Origin: Azonexaceae bacterium
GTDB lineage: Bacteria; Pseudomonadota; Gammaproteobacteria; Burkholderiales; Rhodocyclaceae
NCBI GenBank assembly: GCA_013335535.1
Contig: JAAXVL010000001.1
Span: 327,764-391,763 of the forward strand
Direction of reading: 5' to 3'
DNA length: 64,000 nt
Part shown: in pieces, positions 29,127 to 37,390 of the stretch
Numbering within the stretch: position 1 is the first letter of the stretch
Layout of the letters: each line of letters begins with the position of its first letter
Translations under genes and position numbers: made by a program
The notes under the pieces: generated by a model
Told to the model about the DNA's origin: nothing
The model's database searches: none
What the model saw: only the letters and a program-made list of their open reading frames with translations

Positions 29127-30289
29127 GCACGCGTCAGACCACGCTTTCGAGCACCTTCAACCGTTTTTTCGAATCGGAAAAATCGAGCGGTATCGTGCTC
29201 ATCTTCTGCACGATACTTTCGCTGGTAATCGCCAACTCGGCGTTCGGGCCAGGGTATCTGGATCTCTGGCACATCAAGGTGGCCGGGCTAAGTCTCGAGC
29301 ACTGGGCCAACGATGCGCTGATGGCGGTTTTTTTCCTGTTTGTCGGGCTGGAGCTGGAACGCGAGTTGTATGTCGGCGAGCTGTCGAATTTCCGCAAGGC
29401 CTTGTTGCCGATCATTGCTGCGGCTGGCGGCATCGTCGTTCCGGCGGCGATTCATTACGCGCTCAATGCCGAGATGCCAACGCAGCCCGGAGCTGGGATT
29501 CCGATGGCTACCGACATTGCTTTCGCGCTCGGCGTGCTGGCTTTGCTCGGTAGCCGGGTGCCCGCTTCTCTCAAGGTTTTCCTGACGGCGCTGGCTGTCA
29601 TGGACGATCTGGGGGCCATCATCGTCATCGCCATTTTCTATACGACGCAGTTTTCCCCCGCATACCTGCTGGCGGCCTTCGCCGTTTTTGGCGTGCTGGT
29701 CGTGCTCAACCGCCTGTGCGTCATGTCGCTGCTGCCTTATTTGCTGGGTGGGGCGCTGATGTGGTTCCTGATGCTCAAGTCCGGGGTGCACGCGACCATT
29801 GCCGGTGTTTTGCTCGCTTTCGCGATTCCTTTCTCGGGCCGTGGCAATGACGAATCGTCGCCCTCGCATTACCTGGAACACTTGCTCTCCAAGCCCGTCG
29901 CCTTTGTCATTCTGCCCATTTTTGCCTTGGCCAATACGGGGATCGTCATCCCGGCGGGCTGGCAGCAGGAACTGCTGTCCAGCAACAGCCTGGGCATTTT
30001 CGGCGGTCTCGTTCTCGGCAAGCCGCTGGGCATTTTTCTGGCCAGTATGCTCGCCGTGGCGGTGGGCGTCTGCGTCCTGCCGGGTGACCTCAGGCGTCAT
30101 CACATTCTGGGTGCCGGCCTGCTGGGCGGCATCGGTTTCACGATGTCCATCTTCATCACCAACCTGGCCTTCCAGGACAGTGCGAGCCTGATTAATTCCT
30201 CAAAAATGGCCATCCTTGCTGCCTCCCTGACGGCGGGCGGGCTCGGATTTGTCTGGCTCCGTTTGTTCAGCCCGGCGCCGCGCGTGTGA
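29123..30289 (+). CDS. nhaA: Na+/H+ antiporter NhaA
   Basis: NhaA signature; 12 TM; ALAVMDDLGAIIVIAIFY. Confidence 0.95.
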   Translation: MSTRQTTLSSTFNRFFESEKSSGIVLIFCTILSLVIANSAFGPGYLDLWHIKVAGLSLEHWANDALMAVFFLFVGLELERELYVGELSNFRKALLPIIAAAGGIVVPAAIHYALNAEMPTQPGAGIPMATDIAFALGVLALLGSRVPASLKVFLTALAVMDDLGAIIVIAIFYTTQFSPAYLLAAFAVFGVLVVLNRLCVMSLLPYLLGGALMWFLMLKSGVHATIAGVLLAFAIPFSGRGNDESSPSHYLEHLLSKPVAFVILPIFALANTGIVIPAGWQQELLSSNSLGIFGGLVLGKPLGIFLASMLAVAVGVCVLPGDLRRHHILGAGLLGGIGFTMSIFITNLAFQDSASLINSSKMAILAASLTAGGLGFVWLRLFSPAPRV

Positions 30290-30442
30290 ATCGGGAAAAA
30301 TCAGTTGCCGGCGCTCATCCGGCCACTTTGCGGATTTGAGCGGAGGCACGGTAAGCAACGCGCAGAGTGGGAAATTCCGCCGCAAAATTTATGGCACTTG
30401 GGAGTACACTGCGCGGTTTGTATTTGCCTGTCCGGAATTCGA

Positions 30443-31381
30443 ATGAAGATACTGTTGGTGGATGATTCGCGAGCGATCGCGATGGTCATGCGAGCTCGAC
30501 TGGAGTCTTTCGGCTACGAGGTCAAGCATGCGATCAACGGTGAGATTGCACTTGATTTTTTCCAGGCAGAAAGCTTCGATCTGATCCTGATGGATATCGA
30601 GATGCCGGGCATGAACGGATTTGAGGTAACGACCCGGATTCGCGCCAAGGAGGGCATGGAGCCCTGGGCGTGGACGCCGATTATTTTCGTGACCGCGACC
30701 GATACCGACACCAATCTGGTGACGGCCATCGAAGCAGGTGGCGATGACTTCATTTCGAAAACCGTTCCCGAAAACGTGCTGCAGGCCAAGATGAAGGCCA
30801 TGTCGCGGATCGCGGCTTTGCGCTCCCGCCTGTGCGTGGCCAACGGCAAACTTCAGGACCAGGCGAATCGCGATGGCTTGACCGGCCTGCTCAATCGCCG
30901 CGCCATGGACATGCAGCTCGACTTCGCCTGGGAGCAGGCGCGGCATTCAGGGAAGCCGTTCAGTCTGTTGATGATCGACGTCGATAATTTCAAGAAATAT
31001 AACGACCATTATGGCCACCAGGCCGGTGACGATTGTCTGATAGCCGTTGCGGCCTGCCTGAGCGAGCGGATTCAACAGATCAACGACGACCGGACAGCGC
31101 CGGGGGCTTTTGTCGCCCGTTACGGTGGCGAAGAGTTTGCGGTGGTCATTCCTGATGCTCCGCCGGGTGTGCACGCTGGCGTGGCGGCCGGCCTGGTCGA
31201 GGCCGTCGCCGGTCTGGGTATTCCCCATGAAAAGAATTGCGACTTTGGTGTCGTGACCATTTCCGTTGGCGCCGCCGCCTTCCCGCACGCCATGGGTGCA
31301 GTCAAGGCGCTCTTCCGCCTGGCCGATGACCTGCTCTACAAAGCCAAGGATGCCGGACGCAACCGGGCGGAAGTGGCCTGA
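30443..31381 (+). CDS. Response regulator with REC and GGDEF domains
   Basis: MKILLVDDSRAIAMVMRARLES; YGGEEFAVVIPD. Confidence 0.92.
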   Translation: MKILLVDDSRAIAMVMRARLESFGYEVKHAINGEIALDFFQAESFDLILMDIEMPGMNGFEVTTRIRAKEGMEPWAWTPIIFVTATDTDTNLVTAIEAGGDDFISKTVPENVLQAKMKAMSRIAALRSRLCVANGKLQDQANRDGLTGLLNRRAMDMQLDFAWEQARHSGKPFSLLMIDVDNFKKYNDHYGHQAGDDCLIAVAACLSERIQQINDDRTAPGAFVARYGGEEFAVVIPDAPPGVHAGVAAGLVEAVAGLGIPHEKNCDFGVVTISVGAAAFPHAMGAVKALFRLADDLLYKAKDAGRNRAEVA

Positions 31382-31406
31382 GCAAAGCGGCCGGCGGGTT
31401 GTGAGA

Positions 31407-31441
31407 TTTCAAATTCAGGCGTTTTTTCCGGTTGACCGTGG
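31407..31441 (-). repeat. Dispersed 35-bp motif copy 8 (left arm of inverted pair)
   Basis: Reverse complement ccacggtcaaccggaaaaaacgcctgaatttgaaa. Confidence 0.95.
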
Positions 31442-31445
31442 CATG

Positions 31446-31480
31446 CCACGGTCAACCGGAAAAAACGGCCAAAATTGAAA
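31446..31480 (+). repeat. Dispersed 35-bp motif copy 9 (right arm of inverted pair)
   Basis: ccacggtcaaccggaaaaaacggccaaaattgaaa; 4-nt spacer to copy 8. Confidence 0.97.
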
Positions 31481-31537
31481 ATCCAGCCCATGCATTTGGT
31501 ATGCTTTGCCGCTAGTCCGGCCTGATACGCGCAACGC

Positions 31538-32323
31538 ATGAAGCAGACAACGACCTACTACGACTTGCTGGAAGTGGCCCCGCACGCCGATCTGGCTGAA
31601 ATCAGCAGCGCCTACCTGCGCCTGTCCCGCGAGCTGGGCTCGGCCGACAACCCGCTCGGGGCTGCCGAGGCAGCCTTTCGCCTGAAGCTGGTCAAGCACG
31701 CCTACGAAGTGCTTTCCAATCCGTCGCGGCGCTCGGATTACGATGCCGGCCTGACCACGCGCGGCAACGCACCCGGCGGGGCAGACCAGCCGCTGCACAT
31801 CGAAGTGGCGATGGAGCCAACGAAATGGAGCCCGATCCGCCGCTTGCTGACCATCATCGCCGGGCTGATGATCTTCGGCATGGTCATGCAGATCAGTGCC
31901 GTGTTCATGACCTACCAGCGGGCTTCAGCGCACGGTGGCGATCCCGCCTCGCCGGCGGCTGAAAAGATCTATCTCCAGGAGTTCTACCAGACCTATGGCA
32001 TTCGTGCCTTGAGCCGGGCCGAGGCGGATTTGCTGCTGGCCGACATGAAGCGCAAGGAGCAGGCCGAGCGTCAGGAAAGCCAGCAGCAGCGCCTTGTCGA
32101 ACAGCAAGAGCGCGAGCAGCGCCGCTTCGAGGAAGAGTCGCGCCGTCTGGGGGCCGAGGTTTCAGCCAATCTTCGGCGTGCCGAGCAGGAAGCCGAGGCC
32201 GCCAGGGCGGAAGAAATCCGCCGCAAGGAAGAGGCCGAGCGGCGGGCAAAAGAGGATGAACTGGCTCGTCGGCAGCGTGAGATTGAGCGTTTCCGTGGTC
32301 GTAGTTTTTCCTCTGGCGAGTGA
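31538..32323 (+). CDS. J-domain protein with TM and charged coiled-coil C-terminus
   Basis: TTYYDLLEVAPHADLAEISSAYLRLS...; J-domain-like. Confidence 0.8.
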   Translation: MKQTTTYYDLLEVAPHADLAEISSAYLRLSRELGSADNPLGAAEAAFRLKLVKHAYEVLSNPSRRSDYDAGLTTRGNAPGGADQPLHIEVAMEPTKWSPIRRLLTIIAGLMIFGMVMQISAVFMTYQRASAHGGDPASPAAEKIYLQEFYQTYGIRALSRAEADLLLADMKRKEQAERQESQQQRLVEQQEREQRRFEEESRRLGAEVSANLRRAEQEAEAARAEEIRRKEEAERRAKEDELARRQREIERFRGRSFSSGE

Positions 32324-32703
32324 GCTACCGTCGCTGCCAGGCTGAAACCGGCGCCGGAAATCTGCAGCGCCGGATCGCGTACATTTTGGTCGCCGGCCTG
32401 TTGATGCTCGGGCTGGCTGCCTGCCAGCGGATCAGCGCAGGCAATTTCGTCGGAAAGTGGCAGTCCTCGCGCGCCGTCACGCCCATCTACCTGGCCGCCA
32501 ATGGCGAATGGGAAATTCGCCAGGACGACGGCACCATCCTCCAATACGGTGTCTGGCGCTACGCCGACAAGAAAATCATCTGGAGCATCAAGCAGGGCGA
32601 TCGGATCATCGACGATCCGACGCCGGTGATCGCCGTCGACCGCACCGAGTTCCGGCTGCAGGAGCGGGACGGCGCGACGAGCATTTTCCGGCGGCTCGAT
32701 TGA
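32320..32703 (+). CDS. Putative lipoprotein
   Basis: LMLGLAACQ lipobox; overlaps preceding stop. Confidence 0.65.
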   Translation: MSYRRCQAETGAGNLQRRIAYILVAGLLMLGLAACQRISAGNFVGKWQSSRAVTPIYLAANGEWEIRQDDGTILQYGVWRYADKKIIWSIKQGDRIIDDPTPVIAVDRTEFRLQERDGATSIFRRLD

Positions 32704-32810
32704 CCGCCGCGCTGGGGGAAAATGACTTGGTAATTGGTTCGCTTGCTCATTACACTGAAACTGTTGCCGTACGGGATTGATCACCTCGGGTGCTAGCGAA
32801 GGAGTCCACA

Positions 32811-33842
32811 ATGTCCGCTCTCGTTGCTTTCTGGAATCTCGAAAACCTCTTTGCCCCCGAAGGCTATCCGGCGCGTGAGCCGTGGCTTGCCAAGTCCATG
32901 CAGAAGGATCTCAAGGGCTGGTCGGAGACGCTGTTCCGGCGAAAAATCGCCCAGCTTGCCTCGATCATCGTCCGCATGAAAGACGGCGCCGGCCCCGACA
33001 TTCTGGGTGTGTGCGAGGTTGAAAACCGGTTTGCCCTGCAGGCCCTGGCCGATCAGCTCAATCAGGCGCTGCCGGAGCGCAGTTACCAGTTGGTCCATGT
33101 CGATTCGACGCGTGATCAACGCGGGATCGATACGGCTTTCCTGTTCGATGCCAGGCAGTTCACCGCCAAAATGGACGAGCTGTTTTCGCATTGGGTCATG
33201 CGCCAGACCGGCACGCGCGACATCACGCAGATCACCTTTGTGGCGCCGTCCGGCAGGCAACTGGTCATGCTCGCCAATCACTGGCCGTCACGCTCGGCGT
33301 CGACCGGCGATGGGGCGGAATATTCGGCCGGCTTCCGTGCCACGGCGGGCGAAACGCTGGGTTATTGGCATGACCGGATTCGCGAGGAGAAGGGCGACAG
33401 CGTGGCGGTCATCGCGCTCGGGGATTTCAACGACGAGCCCTTCGACAAATCCATCACCATCCACGCCCAGGCCCTGCGCGACAAGGGCGACGTGACGCGG
33501 ACGCGCAGTGCGAAGTTCTACAACCTGACCTGGGAATACCTGACCGTGACGACGCAGGATCGCAAGGGCAACAAGCGCCTGCTCAACGGTACCCTGTATT
33601 TCGGCAGCGATGCCGCGCTATTCGACCAGATCCTGATCTCAAACGGTTTGTTGACCGGGAAGAGCGGTTGGCGCACGGTTGACGGCAGTGCGCGCATCGA
33701 GGCCTATCCACCCATGGTCAGCCATCGCGTCGGCGAGGGGCCGATACGCTTTGGCCTGCCGGCTGGCGACGTCGCCAGCAACGTCAATCTCGACGGCTAT
33801 AGCGACCACTTTCCGGTATCGGTTCGCATCGAAGAGGTTTGA
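32811..33842 (+). CDS. Endonuclease/exonuclease/phosphatase-family protein
   Basis: FWNLENLFAP; DILGVCEVEN; GDFNDEPFD; DHFPV. Confidence 0.88.
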   Translation: MSALVAFWNLENLFAPEGYPAREPWLAKSMQKDLKGWSETLFRRKIAQLASIIVRMKDGAGPDILGVCEVENRFALQALADQLNQALPERSYQLVHVDSTRDQRGIDTAFLFDARQFTAKMDELFSHWVMRQTGTRDITQITFVAPSGRQLVMLANHWPSRSASTGDGAEYSAGFRATAGETLGYWHDRIREEKGDSVAVIALGDFNDEPFDKSITIHAQALRDKGDVTRTRSAKFYNLTWEYLTVTTQDRKGNKRLLNGTLYFGSDAALFDQILISNGLLTGKSGWRTVDGSARIEAYPPMVSHRVGEGPIRFGLPAGDVASNVNLDGYSDHFPVSVRIEEV

Positions 33843-33868
33843 ACGGGGGCGCGTATCGCGCCCCGCAT

Positions 33869-34834
33869 TCAGAAACCAATCTTCCGGCTGCGCCCCATGC
33901 GGGCCGTTTCGAAATCCCGCCCTTCCAGCCAGTTGCGGCCTTCCAGCTTGGCCGTGCCGAAAGCGGCGAGCAGACGTTTGCGCATGTCGCGCGGCGGCAG
34001 CGAGCCGAGCCGTTCGAGCACCGCTTCGTCGGCTTCCGGCGGGAAACCCCAGTCGTGCTGGCCGACGATCTCACGGTACAGCGCGGCAGCAATGCTGATT
34101 GCGGCATCGTGGTCCGGGCGCGGCACTTCGTAGACATTCATGCGGTTGAGAATCGGCTCGGGAATCGAGCGCTCATCGTTGGCCGTCGTCACCCACAGGA
34201 TGTGCGAGGCATCGATGTCGATGTCGATGAACTCGTCCTTGAAGGCGCGCGCCGTGTCGTGTTCGAGCAGGCCGTACAGCGAACCCATCGGGTCGTAGCG
34301 CGAATCGCCGCCGGCCTTGTCGATTTCGTCGAGCACCACGATGGGGTTGGCGTAGTCGCCATGCACCAGGGTGTGCGCCACCTTGCCGGGTTTGGCGTTG
34401 TTCCACTGCGAAGAGGCGCCGGACAGCACCCAGCCGGCGGTCAGCGAACTCATCGAGATGAATTCGTGGCCGGTACCCAGTCGGTTGGCCAGTTCGCGGG
34501 CGAAGTGGGTCTTGCCGATGCCCGGCTCGCCGAGGAGCAGGATGGGCGTGAAGCTCATCGGCTCGTTGCCGGCCACCGAGAGGGCGACGTACTTCTTGAG
34601 GTCGTCGATGACGTCGCCGAAGTTGGGGCAGCTGTCGTAGAGGTCGTCGATCATGTCGGCGCCGGTCGGGCGGATCAGGAAACGGCCGCCACCGCGCTGC
34701 TTCATCTTGTCGTAGAGGGTGGCCAGCGCTTCGTTGCGATTGCCGGCTGCTTCTTCCATGGCGCGGTCGATGGCCGCAACGTCGTAGATGGTTCGCTCTT
34801 CAGCGACCGAGAGTCGGATTTCACTGTGTGCCAT
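33869..34834 (-). CDS. Stand-alone AAA+ ATPase (Lon-ATPase-like, no protease domain)
   Basis: LLLGEPGIGKTHFARELA Walker A; IVVLDEIDK Walker B; start at ATG of MAHSEIRLS. Confidence 0.82.
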   Translation of the reverse strand: MAHSEIRLSVAEERTIYDVAAIDRAMEEAAGNRNEALATLYDKMKQRGGGRFLIRPTGADMIDDLYDSCPNFGDVIDDLKKYVALSVAGNEPMSFTPILLLGEPGIGKTHFARELANRLGTGHEFISMSSLTAGWVLSGASSQWNNAKPGKVAHTLVHGDYANPIVVLDEIDKAGGDSRYDPMGSLYGLLEHDTARAFKDEFIDIDIDASHILWVTTANDERSIPEPILNRMNVYEVPRPDHDAAISIAAALYREIVGQHDWGFPPEADEAVLERLGSLPPRDMRKRLLAAFGTAKLEGRNWLEGRDFETARMGRSRKIGF

Positions 34835-34995
34835 GATGACTTCCTCCATGCGCTTTTAGACCGGTTAACGGATCCAGCGTGCTACGGCTTTAGTCAAGCA
34901 TATCCTGTTCCCGGTTTCGTCGACATGAACGCGAAGAAGCGCCGAATCGCTTGCCGGAAGGGGTTTGGCAGGTTTATCGATGACGCCGGAGGGGC

Positions 34996-35030
34996 TTTCG
35001 ATTTTGTCGGCTTTTTCCGGTTGACCGTGG
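34996..35030 (-). repeat. Dispersed 35-bp motif copy 10 (intergenic)
   Basis: Reverse complement ccacggtcaaccggaaaaagccgacaaaatcgaaa. Confidence 0.92.
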
Positions 35031-35063
35031 AAATCCGACAATTTGTGCTCCTGTTTGGCGCGT

Positions 35064-35456
35064 TCAGCTCTCCGGATAGAGCAGTTGCTGTGCCGTTTCG
35101 AACACTTCCCGTTCTTCGAAGCGAACGTGGTCGTGGAGCAGGGTGGCGAAGCGGGCGAGGAGCTCGCTGTCCGGTTCGACCAGGCGCCGGTTCAGGTCGC
35201 GCAACTCGGCATGTTCGGCCAGCGTGCGCTCCACCAGGGCGCCGGCGCCGGCAGCTGCCAGCGCCGGCAGCAGGTCTTTTTCTTCGCTCAGGAAATGAGG
35301 TTCGAGGGCATCGGGAAAAGACTCGATGATCTTTTCGGCCGCCTCGGCGATGGCCAAGGCGTGACCAGCGTCGCTGGCAAAGCGGGCCAGTCGGGACAGC
35401 TTGAGCGCTTGGTGGTGTTCGCGCGAGAGTTGCAGCAGGGCGGCATGGCGTTTCAT
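35064..35456 (-). CDS. Hemerythrin-domain protein
   Basis: H/E-rich: REHHQALKLSR...EPHFLSEEKDLLP...HDHVRFEEREVFE. Confidence 0.82.
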   Translation of the reverse strand: MKRHAALLQLSREHHQALKLSRLARFASDAGHALAIAEAAEKIIESFPDALEPHFLSEEKDLLPALAAAGAGALVERTLAEHAELRDLNRRLVEPDSELLARFATLLHDHVRFEEREVFETAQQLLYPES

Positions 35457-36520
35457 CGGGCACCTCGTTTGGCATTGCGGCGAACCAGCGTCACCAGCGT
35501 TGCAATGAATATGAGCAGAACCAGCCCATTCAGCAGGGCGGAGGTATGGCGCAGGTCAAAATTGTTGTTGAGGCCGCCGAACACGCGCAACGCCAGTGTC
35601 AGGTGGAGCAGCGTGAGCGGCAGGTAGAGCGCTGGGTGGTAGGGGATCCTGATGCGGGTGACGGCCGGGAAAATGATCGGTGCGTGGCCGAAGACCATGG
35701 AAAAAACGAAGCCCAGGCTGATTGCGTGCAGGGCCGCATCGCGCCATTCGTGACCGGGTGTGAAGGCGCCGGCCAGCCCGAGCAGGCCGGCGGCGAAGAG
35801 CCAGGCGTAGCCGGAGAGCAGGCAGGCGGCGATAAAGCGGGTCAGCCCCTCGGTGGCGATGTTGCGGCGGGCGATGTCGTAACGCAGCAACCAGAGCGCG
35901 AGCGCGAGCAATCCTAAGGAAAAAAGCTGTTCGACCACCGCAAGGGCGCTGACGATCAAGACGCCGACGATGGCGATGAAGAGCTGTTGAGCGAGCGGTG
36001 GTGTCGGCAGGAAGCGCGTCAGTTCGAGCCGTTCGCCGGCGATGGTCAAAACGAGAAAAAGCAGCCACCAGGCCACGGCGGCGCTGACATTGCCGGTGAC
36101 CAGCCAGACGAAATTGCCGACCAGCCAGCAGCCGGCGGCCAGCGTCAGGACAGTGGTGAAGACGGCCACCTGCCGGCGCAGGGCGACGGCGCTGGCGGCG
36201 ATCAGGCCGAACGCGCCAAGGCTGCCGAGCATCTGGCCAACGAACAAGGGGGCGCCCGCGAGCAGCGCGATCCCGCTCGCCCCGGCTGCCAGCGGGGCGA
36301 GATAGGCCCAGTTGCGACCCGCCGCGACGGCCCGTTCGAGGCTGATCACCGTGCCGAAAAAAGCGGCAATCATCAGCGGGCCATGCACGCTGGCTGCCCG
36401 CAGGGCGGGGGCTGGCACATCCCAGCCGAGGCGGGCGAGGCCGGCCATGACACCGCCAAGCAGCGAGAGCATGCCGAAAAAGAGCAGCGGCAGCCGGGCG
36501 CCGGGCTTGAGGTCAGCCAT
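35453..36520 (-). CDS. NnrS-like multi-TM membrane protein
   Basis: ~12 TM; SVHGPLMIAAFFGTVISLERAVA; FGHAPIIFPAV; overlaps hemerythrin gene. Confidence 0.7.
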   Translation of the reverse strand: MADLKPGARLPLLFFGMLSLLGGVMAGLARLGWDVPAPALRAASVHGPLMIAAFFGTVISLERAVAAGRNWAYLAPLAAGASGIALLAGAPLFVGQMLGSLGAFGLIAASAVALRRQVAVFTTVLTLAAGCWLVGNFVWLVTGNVSAAVAWWLLFLVLTIAGERLELTRFLPTPPLAQQLFIAIVGVLIVSALAVVEQLFSLGLLALALWLLRYDIARRNIATEGLTRFIAACLLSGYAWLFAAGLLGLAGAFTPGHEWRDAALHAISLGFVFSMVFGHAPIIFPAVTRIRIPYHPALYLPLTLLHLTLALRVFGGLNNNFDLRHTSALLNGLVLLIFIATLVTLVRRNAKRGAR

Positions 36521-36847
36521 TTAGTCGGAACCCGCCTCGTCCCAGCCCAGACTCAGGCGGCACTTCTCGCTCATCATCGACGGTGCCCAGGGCGGTTCCC
36601 AGACAAGGCGGATTTCCGGCTGGCAATCGGCCGGCAGCACACGGTCGAGTTCGGCGTAGGCGTCCTCGACGATCATTTCACCCATCGGGCAGGCCGGCGA
36701 CGTCATCGTCATTTCGATCAGCAGCTGGTTGCCATCGACTTCGATGCGGTAGATCAGGCCGAGGTCGACGATATTGGCGCCGACCTCGGGGTCGACCACC
36801 TTGCGCAGGGCGGCGCGGATCTGTTCGGTATCGAGGGCAGCGGTCAT
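36521..36847 (-). CDS. DUF59/MIP18-family (SufT/PaaD-like) metal-sulfur cluster assembly factor
   Basis: VVDPEVGANIVDLGLIY; MTSPACPMGE. Confidence 0.85.
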   Translation of the reverse strand: MTAALDTEQIRAALRKVVDPEVGANIVDLGLIYRIEVDGNQLLIEMTMTSPACPMGEMIVEDAYAELDRVLPADCQPEIRLVWEPPWAPSMMSEKCRLSLGWDEAGSD

Positions 36848-36925
36848 TTAAACCAGACGTTAGAATGTGGTGAAGGCCATCCTAGCACCGCGTTTTCCGG
36901 CCGTATTTAGCAGGGAGCAAAGAAC

Positions 36926-37390
36926 ATGGAACGCTTCACAATTTCTCTGGACGAAGCTTTGGCCAGGGAGTTCGACCAACTGATTGCGGCCCGCGGTTAC
37001 AGCAACCGCTCGGAAGCCGTGCGCGACCTGATTCGCGGCGCCATCGAGAGCGACCGCCAGCGCGAAACGCCGTCCGGCCACTGCGTCGCCAACCTGTCTT
37101 ACGTCTACAACCACCATGAACGCGAACTGGCCGAGCGCCTGACCGGCCTGCAGCATGATCATCACGATCTGACGGTGGCCGCCCTGCACAGTCACCTCGA
37201 TCACGACAACTGTCTGGAGTCGGTCATCCTCAAAGGCGCCACCGCCGATGTCCGCCAGTTTGCCGACGCGCTCATGGCCGAGCGTGGCGTTCGCCACGGC
37301 AAGCTCAACGTCATCGCGCTCGAAGCGGAACATCATCACGCCCACGACGAACACGGCGAAGCCCATGTCCACTACCGTCCCGCCCGCTGA
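36926..37390 (+). CDS. nikR: Nickel-responsive transcriptional regulator NikR
   Basis: RHH N-terminus MERFTISLDEALAREFDQLIAARGYSNRSEAVRDLIR; ACT-like Ni domain; His-rich tail. Confidence 0.95.
   Translation: MERFTISLDEALAREFDQLIAARGYSNRSEAVRDLIRGAIESDRQRETPSGHCVANLSYVYNHHERELAERLTGLQHDHHDLTVAALHSHLDHDNCLESVILKGATADVRQFADALMAERGVRHGKLNVIALEAEHHHAHDEHGEAHVHYRPAR

Noticed and set aside
33839-35329. 496-aa plus-strand ORF over the AAA+ ATPase and hemerythrin genes
   Set aside because: Antisense to two genes with clear domains; no domain of its own.
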